Positions 18,441 through 28,251 of a stretch of 64,000 nucleotides of DNA are shown one piece after another (position 1 is the stretch's first letter; every line of letters begins with the position of its first letter). A model generated the notes under the pieces. It was given only the letters and a program-made list of their open reading frames with translations, did no database searches and was not told the origin of the DNA. The translations under genes were made by a program, and so were the position numbers. The DNA comes from Symsagittifera roscoffensis (Eukaryota > Xenacoelomorpha > Acoela > Convolutidae): assembly GCF_963678635.1 (NCBI RefSeq), contig NC_087067.1, positions 59,940,594 through 60,004,593 of the forward strand. Reading direction: 5' to 3'.

Positions 18441-19880
18441 GCTTGCGGGGTGGTAATGGCGAAAAAGAAAGGGGGGCAGTTAAGATTTTTGTGCGACTTT
18501 CGCTATTTGAACGCAGTGACGATAAAAGATGCGTACCCGATACCGCGAATATACGAGTGCCTCTCCAAACTTGATTGGCTCGATGAGGTCATTGGATGCA
18601 TGAAAAGAGCAGGCTTGAAATGCAAACCATCAAAATGTGAGATCCTTAGGGATTCGATTAAGTACTTGGGAAGAATGGTGGACAGGCATGGTGTGCGGCC
18701 AGATCCGGAAGCAGTAGAGGCTGTGTTGACATGGAAGGTTCAGACAACGGACACACAGCTAATGAGCTTCCTAGGGTTTGCTAACTTTTACCGTGAATTC
18801 ATCAAAGGATATGCGGACAAAGTGTACTCAATGCAGAGGCTGATGCGCAACAAAGGAAAGAAGTTCGAATGGAACGAAGGGGCACAGGTTGCCTTCGAGA
18901 ACAAAAAACGGAAACTGTGCGAAGCGCCAGTACTAGGCATGCCTACAGAAGATGGCATGTATGTTCTTGACACAGACGCGTCGGTATTAGCCATCTCAGG
19001 AATATTGCATCAGGAACAAGAATGGAATGGAAGAACGGTTCTTCGTCCCATTGCATATGGCAGCAAAGTCTTGAGTGACACTGATATGAAATATGGTGCA
19101 CCAAAAGCAGAAATGTTTGCAGTAGTCACTTTCGTGGAAAAGTACCATGCATACTTGGGGAGCGCTCCCTTCAAGTTACGCGTGGAAAACAGAGCGTTAT
19201 CCTGGTTGAAGACCTACTCGATGGATCAGAGTTATATTTGTAGATGAATAGTAAGATTGGATGGCTACCATATGATAATCGATCACAGGATGCGTGACAA
19301 ACACCAGAATGCTGACAGCCTTAGTAAGAAAACTGAGTTCTATGAAAGATTGGAGCAGAAGCAAGCCAATCAAGCAGAAACAAAGGCGGGATTCTCGTTT
19401 CTGGACAAAGAAACCTTTGAAGCGCTTCCCTTGACGAGATGGTTAGATAAGTCTGGGCATCCAATTCCAGGACATCCTGAGTTACCTGTCGAAAAAGCAG
19501 CCGAGATAAAAATCCTATCCAAAAGGGACCCGGTACCCTTGGATCTGTTGCTGCGCTCAAACCTGGTCCAGCAGGAACTCTCTCGCATGAACATAAACAT
19601 CCTCTCATTACTGGACAAAACGGTGCAGGTCACACCGCAAGTAATGCGGATGCTGGGTGGATTGTTAGAGAGAGAAGTGACCAGAGATGACCCCGAGTGG
19701 GCAGCAGCCATGACATCACTGACAGTCAGTGAGAAGGTGAAGATCATGCCGTCAATACGACAATACAAAGACAACGAGAGGGATTGTAAGTCAATAGTTC
19801 AGCAGCTGGTGTCCTCAATACCCCAAGAGGTCTTAGTGAGTTTTTCTTACGGTTGGAAAAAGCAGGGCAACGATACCTGA
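18441..19880 (+). pseudogene. Reverse transcriptase remnant and RNase H (element B)
   Basis: The RT fingers remain (RFLCDFRYLNAVTIKDAYPIPRI), but from LSKL at about 18568 the sequence jumps to DEVIGCMKRAGLKCKPSKCE. About 100 residues of palm present in C and E are deleted, with both catalytic boxes (LDL..AFWQ and YxDD). RT connection (FLGFANFYREFIKGYADKVY) and Ty3-type RNase H follow. RNase H shows LDTDAS, AEMFAVV and KHQNAD acids, but the third acid is E (RVENRALSWL) where C has D. A TGA at 19245-19247 interrupts the domain in frame. Confidence 0.85.
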
Positions 19881-20674
19881 ACGAAAACCGTCACCTTTGA
19901 AGACCAAAATGGAGAGGGTGAGAAGGTTGAACGAGAACTGGTGCAAGATTCTCTGTCCGGGGAGACAAATGGTAAGATAAACCGGCGAGTTCGAGATCGA
20001 CATCCGGGACAAGGAAGTATGTCCGGGGAGTCTGAGATAGATGAAAAAGTCCATGACAAGAAACAGGACCTAGGGAACAAAGTTTTGTCCGGGGAGTTTA
20101 GATGGATGCGGAGAATGTACGGACCTGATCTGAAGGAGAGTGCAGACTCCATCACAGACTCTTCAATGGATGACAGCTCCAGGAATTCAAGTATGGACAC
20201 ATACTCAGACAGGAACTCGAGCTCGGGATCAGAACTGTCAGAACTAGCGATCCACACACTGCTAGTGGAAACTCGCGCAAGGGATCTGAATAGAGAAGTG
20301 TACCAAGACCCTGACAGTGATCGCTACCTCATACCAAGTAAAAGGATCTTTGACAACGCAGCGGATGATTTGGAAACGATAGCGGTATCGAAGCGGTCGA
20401 TGGGTCTGTTGCCGCAGAAAGAGGTATTCAGGACTGATCTTCAACCGTTCAAACAAGAAACACAACCATTGGCGAAGATTTGGTGCGTAAAGATGGAGGA
20501 GGACACACACCAGCCCAATGAGATGAATTGTCAAATGAGGGTCATGAAGACATATTTGAAGGGCGCAGAGAAATGACCGCATGACAAGTAACCTGAAAAG
20601 GTGGATAAAAAAACGGTGCACTAGACAAAGGTGACCTGGAAGAAGACAGTTATCGGATCCTGAGACAACACTTC
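19881..20674 (+). pseudogene. Acidic RNase H-integrase linker with 22-residue repeat (element B)
   Basis: The longest open piece is 19941-20576. It is a low-complexity Ser/Asp/Glu-rich stretch (SITDSSMDDSSRNSSMDTYSD) in place of the short tether usual in Ty3/gypsy Pol. A 66-bp period (19955, 20021, 20087) gives three LSGE/MSGE blocks, each encoded by GTCCGGGGAG. C has a similar linker (42084-42850) with better preserved YRECEEWDED-type acidic sequence and a shared LETIAVSKR/LEKIAVSRK motif, so the linker is a real inherited part of the polyprotein, about 450 residues long. Confidence 0.55.
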
Positions 20675-21865
20675 ATGCAGAAGGAGGGGAGATTATATCT
20701 GAACAAGGACGGGATCGTGGCTTGCAAGAGAAGAGAAGAAGACAAGGTCCTATACAAATATAACGCGATAGTGTTGCCGCAACTCTATCAGACGGAACTA
20801 TTATTCAGATCGCTTGATCAGATGGGCCATCAAGGGATCGATAAAGTGTATCAGAGGATCCTGAAGCGCTTTGAGTGGCCTGGAATGAAAAAGGCATGTG
20901 AGAATGGGTAACAGCGTGCCTGTCATGCCAACAGGTCAAGGATCCAAGGAAATTGCGATTTCCCTTACAATCGATTGAGTCGTCTGAATTCAACGAGGTG
21001 GTGCAGATAGATCACCAGAAGATATGCATGACAGACAGCGGTTATAACCAAGTCCTGGTCATGATAGATCACTTCACGAGGTATGCAGAGGCCGTGCCAT
21101 GCATAAATGCCTCGGCGGAGGAGACATGCGACCACCTGATCATTACGTGGATAGCGAGACATGGTTGTCCGATGACGTTCCAATCGGACAATGGAACAGC
21201 TTTCGTAGGAGAGCTTATGAAAGAGCTTATGAGACGCTCACAGGTTGCTCAAGCTCACTCCACGACATACCACTCTCAGACGAATGGTTTAGTGGAAAGA
21301 CAGAATAGAACGTTAGTGTCGATGCTGAGGGTATATTGTTCCAGGTACATGACCGATTGGGACAGATACCTTCCACAGGTGATGGGAGCCTATAATAGCA
21401 AGCAACACTTCACCCTTAACCTTTTTCTACCCAGAGTATGAGGGAAAGAAAAGGTCTCCACAGGTCTATGTAAGGGATGCGGTTAGACGTCAACAGGAAA
21501 AAAACGACTTGTGTAGACGGAACACTCAGCAAGCACAGGCAATGCAGAGGAAAAGATTTGCTAAGAAAGCAGCTGGTGCAAAAACTTACTCGTTGGGAGA
21601 TTACGTATGGGTATTGCAGAACGTTATGCCACCGAAAGGGACAAAAAAGCTCCTAAAAAAGTGGAGGGGACCCTTCATGATTACAGAGGTGCACCAGGAG
21701 GAACGCTTTTATAGACTGAGTACTGGCCGAGCGGCCCACTACGAGAACATTAAGCCACACAATCTATCGACTGAAGATTGGTGTAGACCCGCAGATATAG
21801 AAGAAGGGGACTATCTGATGATGGATCCTGCTTGTGAAGTCAACGAGAAAGGCACCAGGGAGTAG
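20675..21865 (+). pseudogene. Integrase (element B), catalytic triad intact
   Basis: The N-terminal zinc domain is in 20675-20911 (MGHQGID; the upstream histidine is L in B but H in C), and its CLSC pair is coded at 20916-20936 across a frameshift. The core (20953-21441) has D at 21010 (QIDH), D at 21187 (QSDNG) and E at 21295 (LVERQ), spaced D-58-D-35-E as in Ty3/gypsy integrases. A deletion after AYNSKQH removes about 20 residues. The C-terminal part (21509-21865) has KKLLKKWRGPFMITEV, the GPF module typical of these integrases. There is no chromodomain. Confidence 0.9.
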
Positions 21866-21928
21866 AACGATGGAAACAAAATCGTAGAGGAGGGAAAAAA
21901 TACACCACTGGACCTGGATCCAAATGAG

Positions 21929-22555
21929 ATGATCAAAGCAGATGATGAAACCTTACCCTACGCAGAGGAAGATTGGCAGGATCCCGAACAGACGGAGGTT
22001 CCCAAAAATGTGGAACCAGATCTCCCGTTCACGATACAGACTCGACAAGGCAACGGGAGAAGACCCAGAAAGAAATACAACCGTTACGGTGACGACTTTG
22101 TAGTAGACAGAATGGATCTGAAAAAGATAGTGGAAGAAATGGTGGGTCTGGAAAGCATAACAGTCTCTCAAGATATCGACATAGTAGATGATCATGACCA
22201 GGAATGGATTGAGGACAGGTCGAAACCCGAGATAGAATTCGACGAGGAGCGACTGGAGTCCTGCGAAGAAGATCTCACAAATCTGCGAGTCTTGGGGTGG
22301 TTAAACGAAATGACATAAGACCCTAAAGAGACCAGTGTCACGATTCAAGACGTGGATCGTGAAAGCATGAAATACATCAAGACCGAACGAGATGATCCTT
22401 CCTGGGCTGCCCAGGAAGAACAACTGTTCATTCCGGCTTCTAACCTTGACCTGATATCCGGTATGCGATCGACGGGGACGTCGATGGATATTTTTGTCCG
22501 GGGAGTGGGGGTAGGACTTACCCACACTGAAAACTTGATAATAAAAAAAACTTAG
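21929..22555 (+). pseudogene. Pol extension between integrase and macro domain (element B)
   Basis: Two pieces (21929-22318 and 22352-22555) continue Pol past the integrase. They share with C the motif YNRYGDDF and a VGLTHTENL motif, whose DNA is nearly unchanged between the copies (GGGGGTAGGACTTACCCACA). The rest is acidic. A run of eight A (22543-22550) shifts the frame into the macro domain. Function unknown; probably a linker. Confidence 0.5.
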
Positions 22556-23117
22556 AATAGTAAGAGAGACAGCAGACTTAGAAGCAGAAACAGGCAAAGA
22601 ACCTAGGATACCTGACATAGGGAGGGTAGTTGAGTCATATTTTAACCTACCAAATGAGTATTCAAGTAACATAATATTAACAGACAGTGATTTCATACTC
22701 ACAAATAGAACATGCGCGATAGCAATGACAGCAGACATGAGTCTTAGGACAGCCTTAGCGGCAGATTTTAAGAGAGAATACAAAAACGTGGAATTCCTTT
22801 GGAAGCAACGACCAGCAGTAGGGGGCGTAGCAGCCTTACCTCCGGCGGTATCACAAATACAGGGAAAATACCTATGCTTCTTGGTGACGAGGGCGACGGA
22901 GAAGCAGCACGTGGACCCAGAGAACCTAGTCTTGTCCTTGACGAGGTTGAGAGATTTCCTCTTGGAAATGGACGTGAAAGAGCTCTCGCGTCCAGTGTAT
23001 GATCCGAACAGAGGACGACTGCATCCTAGGGATCTGTACGCGCTTGTACACGTGATATTCTCTGATACTAATATACAAGTATATTTGCATAAGAAAAATT
23101 ACTTAAGTATAGGCTGA
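22551..23117 (+). CDS. Macro (ADP-ribose hydrolase-like) domain ending Pol (element B)
   Basis: The frame is open from the A-run to TGA at 23115-23117. The fold signature follows macro domains of the OARD1/C6orf130 type: a D-F-I-L strand, MTADMSL...LAADFKREYKNVE (family: ISAD...G.GIA..FK..F..V.EL), GGVAAL, YLCFLVTR (family YYLVTK), a helix with LSLTRLRDF, then the RPVYDPN strand-turn where the family has MPRIGCGLD, and VIFSDTNIQVYL at the end. The glycine-rich GxGIA loop and the catalytic Asp of OARD1 are not kept (G in the aligned position), so hydrolysis is doubtful and ligand binding unproven. C carries the same domain (44447-45229) and both end in YLSI(G/A)-stop. Confidence 0.75.
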   Translation, partial: LRIVRETADLEAETGKEPRIPDIGRVVESYFNLPNEYSSNIILTDSDFILTNRTCAIAMTADMSLRTALAADFKREYKNVEFLWKQRPAVGGVAALPPAVSQIQGKYLCFLVTRATEKQHVDPENLVLSLTRLRDFLLEMDVKELSRPVYDPNRGRLHPRDLYALVHVIFSDTNIQVYLHKKNYLSIG

Positions 23118-23550
23118 GTGACGTGCAAGAGGGTGATAGGCTAGAGACTAAGTTATGTGGTGTGTGATATGTGTATTATGTTATGTTATGCATTATGTTA
23201 TCTTATGTGTTATGTTATTAAGATCTCGGGTAAGAAGGGGTTAGTGACCATGAACAACTGGATGACGATCTTAGGAATAGATCCAAAGTTTGGACTGTCC
23301 AATTTTAGGTCGAATTGCAAAGTTTTAGACACCGATTGATATTAATTAATTTTAAGATCAGAATCCTTTTGTCTGACTGTTTTTAAATGATTTTAACGAA
23401 AAGTTAAGGCAAAACTGACAAGTGTGATATTCGTGACCTCTTTTCTAGATCCTGATTGATCGTTTAATTACTCACTTGAGACAAACCTTTGAATCAAAAC
23501 CGAATCGAACTTGAAAGAATAGAATGGATAACTTCAACTTGGATTAATTG
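23118..23550 (+). other. Gap between ORF1 and ORF2 (element B)
   Basis: No gene. It holds a TTATG-type microsatellite (about 23168-23218) and A/T-rich sequence. C has a gap of similar size at 45230-45770. How ORF2 is expressed (splicing, internal start or subgenomic RNA) cannot be seen. Confidence 0.6.
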
Positions 23551-24462
23551 ATGGACCTGGCAGAGGCATCTGTGGGAACGATGGTAGATGCGATCTATCG
23601 TCGGCTGATGGAACAAGACTTCGCTCTGGAGGACCCAGAGGTAGTCATGTTGCTGACCGCCCTGATAAACATCTTGGGGCATGACAACCGTGGGTACCGC
23701 CCCACGGAAGTTCTGTTGATGACAGCATATGGAGAAAGGGGAGTACTAGACCCCCCACACACGAGAGTGATGAGGTGGAGAAACGGGGCTCTCTCAGGGA
23801 AGGACTAGGCGAACGAACCTGCTTTGGGAAGTTCTAGGACTTATCAACCAGGTGAGATGCCTATGCCCTCCAAGCCCAAACCTGGGTTGACGAGAATGCA
23901 TCAGGAGATGAACAGCGAGGCTGCCTCGTCTAGTTCACAACTGAGAGCAGCTGTGCCACCAAAGAGGGCGAAAGTAGAACGAGGGGTTCAGACGAACCGA
24001 ACCGCGCAAGACCTGGATAGAGTAGAGGACGAACTGGAGATGACGAGAAAGGAGCTAGATGAGATGACTAAGACCATGCTCAGCACGGAGGAAGATCGGG
24101 ACATGTGGAAGAGATTGTTCGAAGACTGCAACAAAAAGCAGGGTCAAGAAATTGAGCGCTTGAGGCAGGACTACAAAGAGCAATTGGAACAGATGGCGTT
24201 GAAAACCGCCGTGGAGAAGGCGATACCTGCAAGGAGTGATCCTCGTGGGCAGTCCCCGATGGAGCTCTTGACGCCTCGGGAAATGAGCCAGACGACAGAA
24301 ACACGACTCCCGGCAGCAACAGGTCGAGTGACGATCCCGGACCCTTGTGACACCTTGGGTGATCCAGTCGTGGAGCAAACAGTGAAGAGGCTGATAGAGA
24401 CAGCTGGACGACTAGTCGCCAATAAGAATACACAAGGTTCCGGGGTGACTGCACCCTATTGA
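23551..24462 (+). pseudogene. ORF2 N-terminus: helical domain and coiled coil (element B)
   Basis: The first plausible ATG is at 23551 (MDLAEAS). Residues 1-85 form a helical region (AIYRRLMEQDF...VVMLLTALINIL) matched in C by LYRRLRDLDY...VMLNAIL. A TAG at 23806-23808 breaks the frame, which continues in phase. Then comes a coiled coil (LDRVEDELEMTRKELDEMTKTM, split at about 24017-24180), as expected for an oligomerising protein, and a Pro/Ser-rich linker. A frameshift after 24462 leads into the SGNH domain. C's coiled coil has heptad repeats (RDQA.LE). Function unknown. Confidence 0.55.
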
Positions 24463-24575
24463 ACGATCGACGACACGGGCAGAGTACGACTCTCCCAGAC
24501 CGTGATCAGACAGGGGATGAGTGACGTGACACCACTCATGGGGAGCTCGGGGGCTCAGAGAGAAAGATACGGAAG

Positions 24576-26276
24576 ATGTCAGCGAAGAAGGTGTCTCGAG
24601 TGATAGACGTACAGAAGAATAATCAGCTGAGATATAACTTCACGGGAGTCCCGGAGACAGATCCGAGAGCTTGCTTTAATCGAGCTATTTGGAACCCGGC
24701 AGTAAACCTACAGCAACCACCATTGGGGACATCCCATCTGATACTGGGGGACAGCTTGGTCAGAGTGCTCTCGAAATTGAGGAACTCTTGGGTCACCATG
24801 GTGATGGCCTTTGGAGGAGCGACTAAAGCCCAGTTATATCGGATAGTGGAGCTAATGAATCCAGGGAGGATCCCCAGTGTGATGATCCAGGTTGGAACGA
24901 ATAACATCTCGAGAAGCTCGGATGAGGAGGAAGCACTATGGGAATCGATGATGGTGTGCTTGTCTACTGCTCTCTGGCAGAAGTTCAGTTGCGCGGCACT
25001 GACCGTTTGCACTGTGCCTATGAATGCGAGGAGCCTGACAGCAGCAGGGAGAAGGCAAAACGAAGGAGTGGTCAGGTGGAACAATATCCTGAGGAATCTC
25101 GCAAGTCGGAATGCCGGAAGGATGATCCTCATGGACATTGAACATGAGTTGAGAGCGATGGATCAGGCCAGGCTGACCACGGACGGCATCCACTTCGATA
25201 GTATAGAAGGACAGGCTTGGTTGAACAGAGTCTTCCAGGAACGATTTGATGAGCTGGAGGTGGAACTCTTTGACACAGGAGTGCTGAGCGAAGAAGGAGC
25301 ATCGAGCGAAGCGGTGATTACCACTTTTGTGCCCCCTAACCTGGAAACACGCTTGGGGACGGTCCCGGCCGTCACGAATTATAGACAACAGAGCTCAAGC
25401 GAACCAGGTCAAAGGACAGAGGTTCAAGACCGATTGGGAGAAGCACCGGTGAGGAGGACCATTCATCCTCGGAGAAGACTAGGACCTGTTAACCCAATCG
25501 AGGAGGCAACCAGCACCTCTAGATCAGACACGAGGTCGGAGACGACAAGTACCAGTCGAGAGGAGAGACGCCCGAGCAGAGGCTCACTGATGTGGTCAAG
25601 GCCCATACCATCTCCCTGGCATGTATATAAAGACGAGCTAATGAAGCTGGATCTCCAGAGGGTCAGCTTCATCGAATATGCAAGGAGGATGCTGAATGGA
25701 GCGAGGCTGTCCGTCAGCAGATTATACTCGATAACGGGCGTAGACTGGTTGATAGCCGCGAGCATAAACTTCAGTTCCACGACGGCCTTGAAGTTTGCTG
25801 ACCTAGAGGGACTGCCCTCTAATAAAACGATGGGACCAGTGAATGCAAGACCACTGCAGGATGTGAGGTTGAACCATGATGAGGGGAATCGAGAAGAAAG
25901 GCCAGGAAGATTTCTGACGACGAGAGCGCCGATCGGACAACCTGTGAAGATGTTCAGGCAAGTGACGGCACCCCCTAGTCATGTGAAGGAAAGAAAATAC
26001 CCAAAACTAGTGAATGATGATGGTGATGTCCAAAGATACGGCGGATTGAAAGCAATAAAGAAAGATGAGACCATCTTCGCCGCCTATGACAAAGCAGAAA
26101 TAAGGAAGGCCAAGATCAAGATTGTAGCGAATTGTAGCGAATACTTCCAAGTCTCTGTTTTGGCCGGACGTCATAATGTTGGCAGCGGTCGATCTGGACC
26201 TACTGCAGGCGGTATCCATGGCTATAGGGGTACAAAGACAGGCGGATATGAACACAATCACGATCGTGTTTGCTGA
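24576..26276 (+). CDS. ORF2: SGNH/GDSL hydrolase domain 1 (element B)
   Basis: 566 residues from ATG at 24576, though ancestrally internal to ORF2. All four SGNH blocks are present in order: LILGDS (nucleophile Ser60), FGG (Gly81), QVGTNN (Asn109) and TTDGIHF (Asp203, His206). The family includes esterases, lipases and acetyl-ester hydrolases; an esterase of this kind is known from some CR1-type non-LTR elements. The substrate cannot be told. After residue 230 follow a Ser/Thr/Arg-rich linker (300-335) and a conserved part (YARRMLNGARLSVSRLYSITG). The last 35 residues are out of phase with homology, which moves to the frame beginning at 26176. Confidence 0.85.
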   Translation: MSAKKVSRVIDVQKNNQLRYNFTGVPETDPRACFNRAIWNPAVNLQQPPLGTSHLILGDSLVRVLSKLRNSWVTMVMAFGGATKAQLYRIVELMNPGRIPSVMIQVGTNNISRSSDEEEALWESMMVCLSTALWQKFSCAALTVCTVPMNARSLTAAGRRQNEGVVRWNNILRNLASRNAGRMILMDIEHELRAMDQARLTTDGIHFDSIEGQAWLNRVFQERFDELEVELFDTGVLSEEGASSEAVITTFVPPNLETRLGTVPAVTNYRQQSSSEPGQRTEVQDRLGEAPVRRTIHPRRRLGPVNPIEEATSTSRSDTRSETTSTSREERRPSRGSLMWSRPIPSPWHVYKDELMKLDLQRVSFIEYARRMLNGARLSVSRLYSITGVDWLIAASINFSSTTALKFADLEGLPSNKTMGPVNARPLQDVRLNHDEGNREERPGRFLTTRAPIGQPVKMFRQVTAPPSHVKERKYPKLVNDDGDVQRYGGLKAIKKDETIFAAYDKAEIRKAKIKIVANCSEYFQVSVLAGRHNVGSGRSGPTAGGIHGYRGTKTGGYEHNHDRVC

Positions 26277-27345
26277 CATCAATGACCATCTACACAGTAG
26301 AGGTTTTCTGAGCAGATTCAGAGATCCTACAACAGCAGAGGATTTTGTGTGGCCAGCGATAAAAGACATCCTCGAGTCGATGGGTGAAGTAGTGGATGCA
26401 ACGAAGGAAGGGTCGTTCAACAAGGTGACACCGAGAATTGTATTCGCGTTGTCTCCGGGGTATGCATATCTCCCGGATGGACTAAAATTCGTGTATGCGA
26501 TCGTGACCTTACTTTCGGAAGGGAAATATGATGTGATCATATCGGCCCTAAATCGCATGATAGAGATGGAGAACCTGAGGCCACTCAGGGCCGAACTACC
26601 TGCAGTGTGGTCAGATATCTCGAACGCGATGAGAGCATTCAAGGACCATGCGCTGCACATGTTGGTGTTGGACGAGGTGCTTGGGTTGGAACTGTCCAAC
26701 TTCAGTCGACAGCTCAAACTGAAACCACGAATTGACGATGACCATCGAGTGGTCATAGCGATGTCCAATGACTCGTGGTTCCGAGCAATGGAGGTGACCG
26801 GTGAGAATACAAGAAGAAAAAACTCCCAGGAGACTAGAGCTCAATTGGAGGCGATGGTTTTGAGAACTAAACCGAAAGCGAACAAGTGGCTACACCTAAG
26901 TCCTCGAGTAGCGGCGTTGGGGGCAGATGCTTTCGAGTATGGCCCTGTGATGATCACGAAAATCCATGCCTACTTGTTAAAGGAGGTGAACTTGGCGGAA
27001 AACGCTGGAGAGAAGACTGCTGAATTTGTAAACAGAATGTGTCAGATTACCCTGGAAACCTTCTGGACCCAGGAGGTGAATGGACAAGAAGGCTTTGAAC
27101 GGACGGAAAGCATGCTGGAAGGGTTGGGAGCCGGATGGACCGCGTCCTTCTTGGGCAAAAGTCTACCAGAAAGTCTCTCCTTACTTGATAAAAGAATTCC
27201 TCCAAGCAGTAGTGGAAGTGTCAATAGTGGAACTACTAGCCTTGTTCGTGACATTTGGAGCAGAGAGTTTTGTAAAAGGACCGGCGATACTGCTCACCGA
27301 AGGAATTCAGAACCTGCGGTTAGACGGGCTTCTAACACTGATTGA
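26176..27345 (+). CDS. ORF2: SGNH-like domain 2 (element B)
   Basis: It corresponds to 180-1300 of element A. It has TIVFADINDHLHSRG (block III-like N-D), ALSPGYAYLPDGLKFVYAIVTLL, ELPAVWSDISNAMRAF, a VLDEVLGLELSNFSRQL motif, and DDDH near residue 196 resembling the block V D-x-x-H. The N-terminal strand with the expected nucleophile falls in the preceding frame (VANCSEYF at about 26120-26145). The order of motifs supports a second, strongly diverged SGNH-type domain, but this is weaker than domain 1. Frame leaves homology after about 27200. Confidence 0.55.
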   Translation: MLAAVDLDLLQAVSMAIGVQRQADMNTITIVFADINDHLHSRGFLSRFRDPTTAEDFVWPAIKDILESMGEVVDATKEGSFNKVTPRIVFALSPGYAYLPDGLKFVYAIVTLLSEGKYDVIISALNRMIEMENLRPLRAELPAVWSDISNAMRAFKDHALHMLVLDEVLGLELSNFSRQLKLKPRIDDDHRVVIAMSNDSWFRAMEVTGENTRRKNSQETRAQLEAMVLRTKPKANKWLHLSPRVAALGADAFEYGPVMITKIHAYLLKEVNLAENAGEKTAEFVNRMCQITLETFWTQEVNGQEGFERTESMLEGLGAGWTASFLGKSLPESLSLLDKRIPPSSSGSVNSGTTSLVRDIWSREFCKRTGDTAHRRNSEPAVRRASNTD

Positions 27346-28251
27346 AGTTACCCACGGGAACTTGGGAGGACTAATGAAATTGACTGTTTGTCCAGATCAG
27401 ATGAGAGAGAGAGTGAGGAGTTTGGATATGAAGAAATCCACGGACTCGTGGAACAAGACAAGAGACCTGAGACACACTCTTATCCAATATCTCCTGCAAC
27501 AAAATCGCTTTGGGACAGGAGAAGATCAGACTATCGGAAGAGAGGAAGATGTTAGACGACATGTTGGGGGCATGCCCTTATTAACTGATTTGAGCTTGGC
27601 TATGAGGACCGATCCCTTAGCATTGATCAGAGGAGCCACAGAGTTTGTGACAGTGATCTATGGACCAGCAGTCACGTTTGCGTTCCCGGACGTTAAGGTA
27701 GAGGCGTTTGGAGGTCGGTGCTGCACCTGAACCTCATATCAGCAGTGGACGGTAGTGCACTGAACTGGTGTGAGCAGCACGTGTTGCGGGAGCTCATGAG
27801 CGAAGATCTGTTGTTTGCGAAAATAGCAGAGCCAGAAATGACGGTGATCAACTTTGACGACCACTTCTGTGATTGTATGGGGGAAGTAGAAATGGGGCAC
27901 GTCGAGGTGTTTTCGAAGCTCTGGAATCTGAGACCCTATGACAAAACGAATGGTGAAATGACCAGAGTTCCTCGTCTCACCGCAGCGTATCACAAGGTGA
28001 GAGAAGAGACGAAAGACTGGGGTGATTACGATAAGCTGCCGAAGGCAATCCCTGAATTCCCTCTGATAAGAAGGATGTTGCTCGGAGCAGTCTCCGTGGT
28101 GCAAACTCCTAGGTTGAGAGCATTTGAAACCAATGAGAGGAGAATAGAGCAATTCGTGGCAACTATGGACACATACTTCTGGGGAGAAATGACGCTGTGT
28201 TTCAGTACACACGATTTGCCTATACGGATCAAGCGACGAGAAGGCGAATAA
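27080..28251 (+). pseudogene. ORF2: conserved helical region (element B)
   Basis: Two overlapping frames (27080-27730 and 27718-28251) together match A 1200-2250. Shared motifs: LRLDGLLTL...THG, LIQYLLQQNR, GMPLLTDLSLAMRTDPL, YGPAVTFAFPD, LNWCEQHVLR, PEFPLIRRMLLG. Conservation between two subfamilies shows past selection. No family recognised. Confidence 0.55.

Noticed and set aside
21509-21865. Separate small gene after the integrase of B
   Set aside because: It is the integrase C-terminal domain (KKWRGPFMITEV) cut off by a deletion; no true start codon.
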